A DNA stretch of 9,124 nt from an uncultured Clostridia bacterium (GCA_904419095.1 CAJFQT010000051.1:1-9124); one strand, 5' to 3'; numbered from the stretch's first letter, positions 1-6,903 are shown. Numbers and translations are program-made. Notes: generated by a model not told the origin, from the sequence alone.

Positions 1-237
1 GGTTTTTCTTCTTCGTCTGGAGTTGGTGTTTCTTCCGGTTTCTCTTCCGGTTTTTCTTCTTCGTCTGGAGTTGGTGTTTCTTCCGGTTTCTCTTCCGGTT
101 TCTCTTCCGGTTTTTCTTCTTCATCTGGAGTTGGTGTTTCTTCTGGTTTCTCTTCCGGTTTTTCTTCTTCGTCTGGAGTTGGTGTTTCTTCCGGTTTCTC
201 TTCCGGTTTTTCTTCTTCGTCTGGAGTTGGTGTTTCT
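1..237 (-). repeat. 48-bp tandem repeat encoding a 16-aa acidic Pro/Glu unit
   Basis: Near-identical 48-bp units lie at 1-48, 49-96, 109-156 and 157-204, with a partial unit at 205-237 and one extra 12-bp subunit at 97-108. On the coding (minus) strand each unit encodes EEKPEETPTPDEEEKP, and the 12-bp insertion adds one EEKP. Unit 3 differs by single bases (TCATC instead of TCGTC, CTTCTGG instead of CTTCCGG). Both 48 and 12 are multiples of three, so copy-number change keeps the frame of the surface protein. The array continues past the left edge, so the copy number is unknown. Such tracts usually act as extended cell-wall-spanning linkers, and slippage could alter stalk length. Confidence 0.95.
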
Positions 238-3200
238 ATTTCTTCTTTATTAGTCACATCTTCAAATAAATTAATCATTGCGGCCGTAATAAAATCTCTA
301 CCATCTCCATAATTTTCAGTTGCAACTAATTTTATATATTGAGAATTAAACGATTCATTAAACACCACCATTTTTGCTTCAGAATTATCTGCCCAATTTG
401 CTATTGTAGCTGCTTCAATCCAATCTCTTCCGTCCATACTTACAAATATTTTACCATCTTTAATTCTACCATTATTTCCAAATTGTCTTGGAACATACTG
501 TAATGCTGATAAATATTTTGGCTCATCTAATTTTATTATAATATATCTTTCGGAATCATCACCATTCCAACTACTATGCCAAATAGTATTAATATTACCA
601 TCAATTGCATTTTGTGCTTGCTCATTATGTCCTGGTTCTTCACTAGAAACTTGGAAAACAGACAATTTATCAATAGAAATATATTTTTGTGTATTTAACT
701 GATTATCTTCTGTAAAACTGTAAATTAATTCATCGCTAGGTAAGTATACTCCTGTTGCCCTTACTCTTACTACAACTTCTTTATTACCTGTTAAATCTGG
801 TATTTGTTCTTTAAAAGATATCCAACTACTATTATAACTATATCTCCATTCCATAATATCAGTAGCACCTATTAGTTTATTTTCTAAATCATTATTATAA
901 AGGTTAGTTGGTTCTTCTCCTTTACTAATATCTATTCTATAAATATTTTCATCTTCGTAATCAGCACCTACTATATGAATTAAAATATCATTTTCAGCTG
1001 TAATACTTTCTATTTCTTCCTTTGTTAATTGTAATTTATGTTCATGTGTTTGAACCCATGTTATCTTGTCATCTAGACTATATTCCCAAGCAACTCCTAC
1101 TCCATCAAAACGACTACTAAGCACTATTGCACCAGCATTTTCCCCATCAAATGAGAATGTAGCAAGTTCTGTATCTTCATTTCCTAACAAATAATTCGCA
1201 ACTTCTCGTACTGCAGTTTGTTGTATTGTTTCATTGCTTGTAACTTGTGTCGCTTCTGTTAATGTTTTTGTTATTAACACATTAAGTGATACCGTATATT
1301 CTGTAGTTTCTATTGATGGTTCTATTAATTTTATTAGGTCATACATTGGAAGTGGATAATATTTTAAACTTGTCGCTATTTCTTGTGCAAGCATATATTT
1401 TTCTTCATCGTTTTTTGTATTATCATATTTATATAAATTCACTAATCCATACCAAGCATCAAAGTTAAGTGGTTGAATTTCAATAGCCTTTCTATATATA
1501 TTATACAATTCTTTTTTATTATCTTTATACGTATTTACAAGTAACAATATTTTTTCCGATTTTTCATAATTATCAAAATCATTTAAAGCTCCTTGTGCTA
1601 ATAAAATATAAGGCACAGGATATTGGCTAGCATAACTGCCATTTCCCCAACCATTTGGCATTCTAATTCTCAACTTTTCTGTTCTTGAAGATTGTTGCCA
1701 ACCAGAAATATCATTGTATAAATTCCAAATTCCATTCCCATTATTATCTAAAGAATAATATATATAAGCTGCATGTCCTGGCTGACCTACAACACTTGAA
1801 GGAACACCATAAGAACCCCATATGTTTGAACCTGTCTTTGAAAGTGCTCCACACACTCCACCTTCTTCAAATACAATCCATAATTTAGGATACCCTGTTT
1901 GATATGTAATATCATATTTTGATAAATTATATTTTTTATTCCACTTTTCAAAATTTACCGAATCATAATATTCACTTTTAGAATAATCATAAGCAAAAGT
2001 ATACTCTATATAACTATATGGATTTCTACTACCATTTTCTGTGGTATATGTATTTAGCCATTCGATTTCTTCATCATCTATAATATTATTCATAACAAAA
2101 CGCATTTCTTCAACACTTAAAGATTCAAATATTTCATTATCTAGTTTCCCTTCTTGATGCATTTTCTTATATATTCCATAACGAACAATCGCATTAGAGT
2201 TGTTTGGATCATTAGGATTATTAGTCATTCCACCTGCCCATAAACCAACATTTGTTGAATGGGTTAATGATAAAGTAATCATCATTCTAGAATATAAATC
2301 TTTTAAAACTGTTCCATTGGCAGTTATTTCTCCATTTTTTAAGTCTTCTTTATATGTATTATATAATTGAGAAAGAATATTTAGTGATTCTATGTATTTA
2401 CCATCTGGCTCTCCTCCAACTATATAAAGGCAAAGATTATCAACATCATTCATTAACCATGAAATAGCATTATAATTTTCATCGCTATATTTTACAAATT
2501 GTTGTAAAATTTCATATCCCACATTTTTTACAAATTCTCTTTGTAGTAATACTAGTTCATATTCTCCTACTATTTCTTGATTAACTGAATATGTCATAAT
2601 TTTTTCATCATATTCTTCTACATTTTTAATAAAATCCACTTCCGTTTTATCTTCCACATAGTCTTCTCTAATTAATTTAGCATCTGCAAAAACAGTTTCA
2701 TCATACCAACTAGACCAAAAATCTCCAGGATATTCTTGGTTTTCATCAGCAACTAATTTTAAATAATTTGCACCTTTAATATTGATTTTTATAAATGGTG
2801 CATCACTCCACCCATAAAGAATATCTGACTGATATTGTTCTTGCCAGTATTCTCCATCATTTGATGTATAAATATAAAATTTGGCTCCTGTATTAAAGTA
2901 GTCACTTTGCTCACTTGCATCAACACCAATATACGAAGTAAAGTAATCATAATTATATTTGCTTAAATCATAAACGACCTCTGATGTAGCCCAAGCACAT
3001 ATTCCTTTTAAAAACGGTATTGATTTTCCATTAATTTTTAGTGTAATAAAATCACTTTCTTGATTTTTATCTAAAATTATTGAATGTCCACTTTGAGCAA
3101 ATGATTTATCATTAAGATAAGTAATATCTGATAAATATATATTATCAGCATCTACTTTTGTCTGCGATGTTGTTGCATAACTACTAATTGCAGTTACTAG

Positions 3201-3257
3201 AATTATTATAATTGCAATTCCTAATATGAATAATGTTTTTCTTTTTATTTTTAGCAT
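1..3257 (-). CDS. Large secreted surface protein: NPCBM, transglutaminase-like core, F5/8C and Pro/Glu repeats (partial, 3' end off window)
   Basis: An uninterrupted frame of 1085 codons starts at ATG 3257 and runs off the left edge. A strong AAAGGAGGTG ribosome site lies at 3270-3279. Residues 1-28 form a signal peptide: Lys/Arg-rich start, hydrophobic stretch 9-24, likely cleavage after SYA. Residues about 40-196 match the NPCBM/NEW2 carbohydrate-binding-like module (GICAWATSEVVYDLS at 85-99, then YIGVDAS). Residues about 465-520 contain GGVCGALS, GQPGHAAY and LYNDISGW, giving Cys469, His495 and Asp516 in transglutaminase-like order. A TPR-like segment surrounds DAWYGLVNLY near 600, and Ig-like stretches lie at about 690-850. 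Residues about 858-998 form an F5/8 type C (discoidin) module (AIDGN, WHSSWNG, YIKLVATENYGDGRDF). From about 1000 on the chain is acidic Pro/Glu repeat, probably a wall-spanning stalk. I infer a wall-exposed glycan-binding protein with a possible thiol-type enzyme core; substrate and anchor are not visible. Confidence 0.9.
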   Translation of the reverse strand, partial: MLKIKRKTLFILGIAIIIILVTAISSYATTSQTKVDADNIYLSDITYLNDKSFAQSGHSIILDKNQESDFITLKINGKSIPFLKGICAWATSEVVYDLSKYNYDYFTSYIGVDASEQSDYFNTGAKFYIYTSNDGEYWQEQYQSDILYGWSDAPFIKINIKGANYLKLVADENQEYPGDFWSSWYDETVFADAKLIREDYVEDKTEVDFIKNVEEYDEKIMTYSVNQEIVGEYELVLLQREFVKNVGYEILQQFVKYSDENYNAISWLMNDVDNLCLYIVGGEPDGKYIESLNILSQLYNTYKEDLKNGEITANGTVLKDLYSRMMITLSLTHSTNVGLWAGGMTNNPNDPNNSNAIVRYGIYKKMHQEGKLDNEIFESLSVEEMRFVMNNIIDDEEIEWLNTYTTENGSRNPYSYIEYTFAYDYSKSEYYDSVNFEKWNKKYNLSKYDITYQTGYPKLWIVFEEGGVCGALSKTGSNIWGSYGVPSSVVGQPGHAAYIYYSLDNNGNGIWNLYNDISGWQQSSRTEKLRIRMPNGWGNGSYASQYPVPYILLAQGALNDFDNYEKSEKILLLVNTYKDNKKELYNIYRKAIEIQPLNFDAWYGLVNLYKYDNTKNDEEKYMLAQEIATSLKYYPLPMYDLIKLIEPSIETTEYTVSLNVLITKTLTEATQVTSNETIQQTAVREVANYLLGNEDTELATFSFDGENAGAIVLSSRFDGVGVAWEYSLDDKITWVQTHEHKLQLTKEEIESITAENDILIHIVGADYEDENIYRIDISKGEEPTNLYNNDLENKLIGATDIMEWRYSYNSSWISFKEQIPDLTGNKEVVVRVRATGVYLPSDELIYSFTEDNQLNTQKYISIDKLSVFQVSSEEPGHNEQAQNAIDGNINTIWHSSWNGDDSERYIIIKLDEPKYLSALQYVPRQFGNNGRIKDGKIFVSMDGRDWIEAATIANWADNSEAKMVVFNESFNSQYIKLVATENYGDGRDFITAAMINLFEDVTNKEEIETPTPDEEEKPEEKPEETPTPDEEEKPEEKPEETPTPDEEEKPEEKPEEKPEETPTPDEEEKPEEKPEETPTPDEEEK

Positions 3258-3299
3258 ACTTTTATCGTACACCTCCTTTGTATAAATAACATCATTCAT

Positions 3300-3328
3300 A
3301 TTTTATCATGTTTACATAACAACTTCAA
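3300..3328 (-). promoter_or_regulatory. Sigma-A-type promoter of the surface-protein gene
   Basis: On the minus strand TTGAAG (3328-3323) and TAAAAT (3305-3300) are separated by exactly 17 bp. Transcription would begin near 3293, about 20 nt before the GGAGGTG ribosome site of the surface-protein gene, leaving a short leader. No clear operator or leader hairpin is visible. The call rests on sequence match only. Confidence 0.6.
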
Positions 3329-3381
3329 TACATTAGAGTATTTTACATTTTGGTAATTTATTCCTCTTTTATTTTATTTTT

Positions 3382-3587
3382 TTATACCTTGTTTTGTAAT
3401 TTCATTATTTTACTATGTAATAATTCTGCGTCATTTAAATTTTCTTCTATCTTATATTTATTTCGATTATATATTACTTTTCTAATTATATTGTCATACT
3501 TATTACTTTCTACAAATCTTCTTATTAAATTATCTTCAAAGCTATCTCTTAATGTCCACCAATATCAATAAATATTGCTTTTGTCAT
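3382..3587 (-). pseudogene. Frameshifted remnant with a HAD-hydrolase-like N terminus
   Basis: Reading leftwards from ATG 3587 gives MTKAIFIDIGGH and then a stop. In the adjacent frame (3564-3382) an open stretch begins YWWTLRDSFEDN and ends KLQNKV with a TAA, with balanced charged composition. Allowing one lost base and one substitution at about 3555 joins the two as MTKAIFIDIDGTLRDS. That is the motif I (DxDGTxxDS) start of haloacid-dehalogenase-like phosphatases. The downstream part is not recognisable as HAD and is much too short for an intact enzyme (usually over 200 aa), so internal loss is likely as well. No ribosome site sits close to ATG 3587. It follows the acetyltransferase gene by about 48 nt in the same direction. 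The plus-strand reading of this stretch is only a hydrophobic shadow. Confidence 0.4.
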
Positions 3588-3635
3588 AAATTTTAATTAC
3601 TTAATATGATATTTCCTAAATTATATAACTACTCT

Positions 3636-4067
3636 TTATCTGTTTATCATTTTATAGTATGTTATTAAATCAGAAGTTTCAAATTCTAGTTTATTAAGCG
3701 TATTTTTCATTATCTCATTTTCTACACCAACTAAATCTGTGATAAAATTACATTCTTTTTCATTTTTCTCAAGTTCTTTTAATAGTGACCTAAATATTCC
3801 CTGTCCTCTAAATTCACTCTTTATATATGCTTGTGATAAGTATATTCCTTTTCCACAATTAGCCCAATAAACATATGAATATAATATCATACCTGCAATC
3901 TCCCCATCAATTTCTGCAATAATTGATTTACAAATCTTATCTTCAAATAAATCTTTATCAATTCTTGTTTCAAATGTACTATCATTTAGTCCAGATAAAA
4001 TATTTATTTCTTTATTTGCATTTAATATAAATTCTCTATCTTTTAACTCTGCCTCTCTAAAAATCAT
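3636..4067 (-). CDS. GNAT-family N-acetyltransferase
   Basis: A 143-aa protein. I chose ATG 4067 because GGAGGTG at 4080-4074 lies 6 nt upstream; a longer reading from the in-frame GTG 4076 would begin inside that ribosome site. The chain has the GNAT layout: a starting strand MIFREAELKD, a strand-turn IIAEIDGEIAGMILYSYV (about 49-66), then motif A with SQAYIKSEFRGQG (78-90). R87-G88-Q89-G90 is the Q/RxxGxG/A acetyl-CoA pyrophosphate loop. A motif-B-like NTLNKLEFE follows at about 122-130. The family transfers an acetyl group from acetyl-CoA to an amine, but the substrate cannot be read from the sequence. The start lies 14 nt beyond the stop codon of the flavodoxin-like gene, so the two were probably translated from one message. 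Length is normal for a compact GNAT protein. Confidence 0.88.
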   Translation of the reverse strand: MIFREAELKDREFILNANKEINILSGLNDSTFETRIDKDLFEDKICKSIIAEIDGEIAGMILYSYVYWANCGKGIYLSQAYIKSEFRGQGIFRSLLKELEKNEKECNFITDLVGVENEIMKNTLNKLEFETSDLITYYKMINR

Positions 4068-4081
4068 AACATACACCTCCG

Positions 4082-4546
4082 CTATTTAAGAAATTTACTA
4101 ATACAGTTTCTTATTTCTTGTTTCTGTTCTTCAAAATTAAATTTTGTTACTGGTATTCTTCCTATCATGTCCATCTTCATAAAATGATTTAATGTATCAA
4201 ATGCTTGTAATGTATTTTCTGTACCATTTCCGCTTCCACCTGCACAAGCAATTGAAATGAATTTTTTTCCTTTTATTTTTGAACTATCATTAAATGCATC
4301 ACATCTTTTTAACCTATCAAAAAATGTTTTTGCACTTTCACTCATTTCCCAAAAATAAACTGGTGTTACAAAAATATATCCATCATATTCATTCATTGTA
4401 TTATAAATTTTATTAAAATCATCATCTATAATACATTTATGTTTTTCTAAACAAATCCCCCAGCCTCTTTTTCCACAAGCCAAACATCTTTTAATATTTT
4501 TGTAATTCATGCATATATGTTTAGATTTTATACTCTTTTTATCCAA
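4082..4546 (-). pseudogene. N-terminally truncated flavodoxin-fold NADPH-dependent FMN reductase / iron-sulfur flavoprotein-like gene
   Basis: The frame is open from 4594 to 4082 but has no good start: TTG 4546 (154 aa) and ATG 4510 (142 aa) both lack a ribosome site. The middle and end look like the FMN-reductase family. A Cys cluster reads C21-x2-C24-x7-C32-x5-C38 (numbered from the TTG), followed by IIDDDF, then YDGYIFVTPVYFWEM with the PVYF flavin-loop motif, then KGKKFISIACAGGSGNGTEN. The first strand and phosphate-binding loop that normally start these proteins (GSPRKNGNT type, about 30-40 residues) are absent. Coding-like sequence continues upstream in frame to about 4580 (REECINELDKK), so the gene seems to have lost its 5' end next to the HD-domain gene. 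The product would probably not bind FMN normally. If a TTG start is used, a truncated protein is still possible. Confidence 0.7.
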
Positions 4547-4551
4547 CTCGT

Positions 4552-4657
4552 TTATGCATTCTTCTCGATTATTCTTTTCTCTTCGAATCTTGCCTTATCT
4601 TTTTGCACTACTTTAATGAAATTTTGCCACTCCCATAATTAAATCTTCAAATGTCAT
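4552..4657 (-). other. Short decayed coding-like stretch between the HD and flavodoxin-like genes
   Basis: An ATG at 4657 overlaps the end of the HD gene and reads MTFEDLIMGVAKFH before a stop at 4615-4613. In another frame, 4638-4552 stays open as LWEWQNFIKVVQ... ending RIIEKNA and a TAA. The two pieces could be one small frameshifted gene, or leftovers of the lost start of the flavodoxin-like gene. No ribosome site and no recognised family. This stretch marks where rearrangement or decay has occurred. Confidence 0.25.
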
Positions 4658-5276
4658 ATTTTTTTAAATTTTCTATATATTCTTTAATGCTAACATCATT
4701 TATATCTTCAGGTTTCAATTTACAATATTCCATAATTTGTTTTTCTATACCTAAAGAACACTCAATTAAATGATTTGCTTTTTCCTCATTCGACCATACT
4801 GACAGTGGTTTATTTTTATATCTTAATTTTGCATCTTCTAATCTTTCCTTTATACTTACTACTCCATCTGGTGCAACTCTTTGGTCACAATAAGCACAAA
4901 TTTTTCTTTCATAAGAATTTGATTTCAATGTTTCCTCATTTTTTCTTGATCTTTTTCCATCTAATATGGTTAATTCCTGTTCAGTTAATCCTTCTTGTTT
5001 TCCAATTTCTAAATTAATTTCATGGTCATTAGTTCCATACTTATCAAAGTATTTCTTTCTTATCTTTAAAAATTCTTCATCTTTTGAAAAATCTTCTGGT
5101 ATTTTAACTATATTTCCCATATCATGTAATAAACACACTCTAATAATTGCTTTTACATCTATTTCTGGGCCATTCCAATTATCAATTATTACATTGCTAC
5201 ATGCTGCTACTCTTAACATATGCATTTGTAAATTTTCTGGTAAATGATATTTATTATAAATCTTTACAATGTTCAT
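4647..5276 (-). CDS. HD-domain metal-dependent phosphohydrolase family protein
   Basis: A 209-aa protein from ATG 5276 with GGAGGTG at 5288-5282, 5-7 nt upstream. It has the HD-superfamily ligand series: His19 in NLQMHMLRVAA, the doublet His51-Asp52 in CLLHDMGNIVK, and a distal Asp131 in CAYCDQRVAPDG. The family hydrolyses phosphate esters, often nucleotides, at a divalent-metal site. The substrate of this branch is not evident: there is no HD-GYP, GGDEF, RelA or CRISPR Cas3 context. The middle third is rich in Lys/Glu, and the chain ends ENLKKYDI. It appears intact, unlike several neighbours, and is the first gene of a probable unit continuing into the flavodoxin-like and acetyltransferase genes. 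A sigma-A-like promoter lies about 100 nt upstream. Confidence 0.85.
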   Translation of the reverse strand: MNIVKIYNKYHLPENLQMHMLRVAACSNVIIDNWNGPEIDVKAIIRVCLLHDMGNIVKIPEDFSKDEEFLKIRKKYFDKYGTNDHEINLEIGKQEGLTEQELTILDGKRSRKNEETLKSNSYERKICAYCDQRVAPDGVVSIKERLEDAKLRYKNKPLSVWSNEEKANHLIECSLGIEKQIMEYCKLKPEDINDVSIKEYIENLKKYDI

Positions 5277-5377
5277 TATGTAACACCTCCTATTTCACGT
5301 TTCTATTCAATACGCTTCTTAATAATATATCAAATTTAATTTCTTCATACATCCCCTTGATGGCTCATTATGTTTAT

Positions 5378-5406
5378 ATTTTAATAATTATAATTTGTAT
5401 TGACAA
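5378..5406 (-). promoter_or_regulatory. Sigma-A-type promoter for the HD-domain gene
   Basis: On the minus strand TTGTCA (5406-5401) and TAAAAT (5383-5378) are 17 bp apart. The predicted start near 5371 gives a leader of about 95 nt before the HD gene. The leader contains a possible 20-codon frame (5352-5290, MYEEIKFD...) preceded by GGGGAT and ending just before the GGAGGTG of the HD gene. It could be a leader peptide or chance. The promoter lies within the decayed 3' end of the methyltransferase pseudogene. Confidence 0.5.
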
Positions 5407-5443
5407 TTCATTTTTTAATATAAATTCCCATAAAGCTTTTTTT

Positions 5444-6043
5444 CTATAGTCTAACGGTTATATTTTCATTTAAAACTATAACATTCCATTCCTTAGTTAA
5501 AATATTAAACTGTTCTTTATTAAATAATCGAAAATACTTTCCATAATCATAGTAAAAATTTTTTTCAATTTCTTTAGTAGTTTCTTTTACATAACCTTCA
5601 TTTTTATCAGAATTCATTCTTCCTATAAACAAACCATTGGATTTTAAGATTCTATGTATTTCTCTAAATATCTTTATAGTACTTTCCATATCAAAATAAT
5701 AAATTGATAAATTAGCATTAATTAAACCTATTGAATTATCTTCAAATGGTAATTTTTCTTTAATCTCAATTTACATAGTTTTACTGTTTGGTATTAATTC
5801 CTTCAATTTATTTTAGGCTGTATCTGAAATATCACAAGATATAACATCAAATTCTTTATGCAATAACCACTTTGTATCTTGTCCTATACCACAGCCTAAA
5901 TCTATTGCTTTTTTAGATTCTGCTTCCATTATTTTCTCACTATATTTTTCCATCCAATTATCTTTCATAAAATCTGTTTTATTATTCTTTATATTATCTT
6001 CCCAATACTCATTATTCCAATAATCTTTACTGTTTTCTAACAT
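5444..6043 (-). pseudogene. Class I SAM-dependent methyltransferase, broken by in-frame stops
   Basis: One reading frame runs from ATG 6043 (ribosome site TTGAGG, about 9 nt upstream) to 5444 but has TAA stops at codons 77 (5815-5813) and 91 (5773-5771). Without them it would be a 199-codon methyltransferase: leading KDYWNNEYWED, then motif I AIDLGCGIGQDT (46-57, the SAM-binding glycine loop), Asp71 at the end of strand 2 (VISCDIS), and after the stops LPFEDNSIGLINANLSIYYFD and the helix/strand IFREIHRILKSNGLFIGR. Both stops are single substitutions away from likely sense codons (TTA or CAA to TAA). The terminal TAG at 5446-5444 may itself be a mutation, because the adjacent frame continues as KKALWEFILKN, typical of the C-terminal strand, to about 5374. 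The first piece alone lacks most of the fold, so the gene is very probably dead. The methyl acceptor is unknown. Confidence 0.85.
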
Positions 6044-6142
6044 AATCTTTTTCCTCAATTATTTCATTTCTACAATATTTCAATTATCCATACACCTACA
6101 CATAAATGAAAAATACTTTTTCAAATACTTTTTTCTGCCTAC

Positions 6143-6171
6143 ACTATATCATAGATTTATATTTTCCTCAA
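6143..6171 (-). promoter_or_regulatory. Sigma-A-type promoter of the methyltransferase pseudogene
   Basis: On the minus strand TTGAGG (6171-6166) and TATAGT (6148-6143) are separated by 17 bp, with a start expected near 6136 and a leader of about 90 nt. The leader carries the short repeat AAGTATTT twice (about 6115-6130). The signal has survived although the gene is interrupted. Confidence 0.5.
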
Positions 6172-6214
6172 CAAAATCATTAAATTTCGCACTAAATATA
6201 TTGGATCTTTAGGC

Positions 6215-6248
6215 AAAAAATAAAGCACCTATCTTACAAGGCACTTTA
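6215..6248 (-). terminator. Rho-independent terminator (minus strand)
   Basis: In minus-strand RNA, UAAAGUGCC (6248-6240) pairs with GGUGCUUUA (6229-6221) over nine positions, including two G-U pairs, closing a 10-nt loop. Six uridines follow immediately (6220-6215). It would end transcripts from the 128-aa orphan gene and insulate the methyltransferase unit. Confidence 0.7.
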
Positions 6249-6341
6249 CTTAGGATTTTGTTTTCTCCATTGGCTTGCATTCATCTCAAACAATTCAGCA
6301 TTAATAATAAGGCCCCTCAGAGTTTGCACTCTTTTGGGTCC
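6246..6341 (-). pseudogene. Possible KilA-N-type protein C-terminal remnant
   Basis: A minus-strand frame with no start codon reads GPKRVQTLRGLIINAELFEM, then NASQWRKQNPK and TAA at 6248-6246. From memory, the segment resembles the stretch (ADVLNVALFGMTAKQWRDANP-like) seen near the end of phage and bacterial KilA-N domain proteins. The fragment is only about 31 codons, overlaps both hairpins here and lies just beyond the orphan gene. I call it a remnant of mobile-element origin with low confidence; the likeness needs a profile search. Confidence 0.3.
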
Positions 6342-6343
6342 TT
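6309..6343 (-). terminator. Terminator-like imperfect hairpin after the orphan gene
   Basis: AAGG at 6309-6312, CCC at 6314-6316 and AGAGT at 6319-6323 pair with ACTCT at 6328-6332, GGG at 6336-6338 and CCTT at 6340-6343, around a 4-nt loop with one mismatch and one small internal loop. On the minus strand it begins 5 nt after the orphan gene's stop codon and is followed by UUAUUAUUAAU. As a terminator it is weaker than the hairpin at 6215-6248. Confidence 0.35.
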
Positions 6344-6348
6344 TTCCT

Positions 6349-6735
6349 TTAGAGAAGAAGAAATTTCTTCAGTAACAGTTCAAAATCGGTGATTTCTTTC
6401 ATGAGATTGTCCGGCAAGTCTTTTAACTTTTTGTTTTTTCTTTCATCAGAAATCCGGTTGTTTATAAACGCATATAACAACGCTAATCCAACAGATATCT
6501 TGCGATCAGAATCTAACATTCTACATATCGAAGTCCCATAATTGGTAATAATGGTCAAATCCATTTCCATAGGCATTTTCGTCGTCTTCCAGTATTTTAA
6601 AACTTGGAATAAATCAACATATGCCTCATATCCCTTCTTCTCTGGTAAACCTGCAAGAAAATTTTTTAGGTCTTCCTCAAGCCGTTCCTTGTTCTGTCTT
6701 ATTTTCTCTAATAGGATTTTTCTTTTTTTCTTCAT
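6349..6735 (-). CDS. Hypothetical small helical protein (orphan), less AT-rich than neighbours
   Basis: A 128-aa protein from ATG 6735 with a textbook ribosome site (AGAAAGGAGC, 7 nt spacing). I do not recognise a family. Residues 1-27 are highly charged and predicted coiled-coil/helical (MKKKRKILLEKIRQNKERLE). A middle part follows with GYEAYVDLFQVLKYWKTT and PMEMDLTIITNYGTSICRML, and the tail is Lys/Asp/Leu rich. There are no cysteine clusters, signal peptide or membrane segment, so it is probably cytoplasmic. Codons are visibly richer in G and C than in flanking genes, which suggests recent acquisition. It has its own promoter (6806-6834), an inverted repeat at its probable transcription start, two hairpins after its stop and a divergent promoter for a possible small RNA. 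This self-contained layout resembles a mobile regulatory or defence/toxin-antitoxin cassette, but no function is shown. Confidence 0.7.
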   Translation of the reverse strand: MKKKRKILLEKIRQNKERLEEDLKNFLAGLPEKKGYEAYVDLFQVLKYWKTTKMPMEMDLTIITNYGTSICRMLDSDRKISVGLALLYAFINNRISDERKNKKLKDLPDNLMKEITDFELLLKKFLLL

Positions 6736-6779
6736 TTTTTGAGCTCCTTTCTAATTTACAATGCAACTCTCTTGTGAAC

Positions 6780-6793
6780 TAGGTTTATACCTA
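6780..6793. promoter_or_regulatory. Operator-like inverted repeat at the orphan-gene start site
   Basis: TAGGT-TTAT-ACCTA is a perfect 5-bp inverted repeat with a 4-bp centre. It lies just downstream of the TACAAT element, where a repressor could block transcription. A short palindrome in AT-rich DNA can arise by chance, so the role is inferred. Confidence 0.3.
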
Positions 6794-6805
6794 TAATACT
6801 TAATT

Positions 6806-6834
6806 ATTGTATCACAAATTTACATAGACTTCAA
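6806..6834 (-). promoter_or_regulatory. Sigma-A-type promoter of the orphan gene
   Basis: On the minus strand TTGAAG (6834-6829) and TACAAT (6811-6806) are 17 bp apart. Transcription would start near 6799, within a few bases of the inverted repeat at 6780-6793, leaving a leader of about 60 nt before the ATG. Confidence 0.6.
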
Positions 6835-6863
6835 TATCACATTTACAGCTGTGGATTTAATTT

Positions 6864-6880
6864 AGTCAAAAATCTTGACT
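6864..6880. promoter_or_regulatory. Inverted repeat covering the -35 box of the plus-strand promoter
   Basis: AGTCAA (6864-6869), 5 bp (AAATC), then TTGACT (6875-6880) form a perfect 6-bp inverted repeat. The right arm is the -35 box of the plus-strand promoter, so a bound dimer would occlude it. It may be an operator controlling the plus-strand transcript. Confidence 0.3.
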
Positions 6881-6903
6881 CTTGCCGAAATATATCTTAT
6901 AAT
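6875..6903 (+). promoter_or_regulatory. Near-consensus sigma-A promoter on the plus strand
   Basis: TTGACT (6875-6880), a 17-bp spacer and a perfect TATAAT (6898-6903). This is the strongest promoter match in the window, yet no protein gene on the plus strand follows it. The expected start is near 6910. It points away from the orphan-gene promoter, making a divergent pair. Confidence 0.75.

Noticed and set aside
1..237. CRISPR-like array
   Set aside because: Repeats are contiguous with no unique spacers and are in frame with a long protein.
23..253. Plus-strand open frame rich in Leu/Val/Phe/Pro across the repeat array
   Set aside because: It is the antisense of the Pro/Glu repeat of the surface protein, has no ribosome site, and its periodicity follows from the 48-bp DNA repeat.
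3350..3571. Plus-strand 73-aa hydrophobic frame
   Set aside because: No ribosome site; composition is what the reverse of Lys/Asn/Glu-rich minus-strand coding remnant gives.
5290..5352. 20-codon leader frame MYEEIKFD... before the HD gene
   Set aside because: Has a GGGGAT upstream and ends at the HD ribosome site, but is too short and without attenuation-type codon runs or hairpins to call a gene.
4775..5449. Overlapping plus-strand frames across the HD gene and its upstream region
   Set aside because: Shadows of the HD gene: it has conserved motifs and a ribosome site, while these frames have neither.
5444..6043. Alternative genetic code or TAA recoding to explain the broken methyltransferase
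   Set aside because: Intact neighbours end in TAA, TGA or TAG normally, and other decayed genes here are broken by TAG, TGA and frameshifts too, so ordinary decay is simpler.
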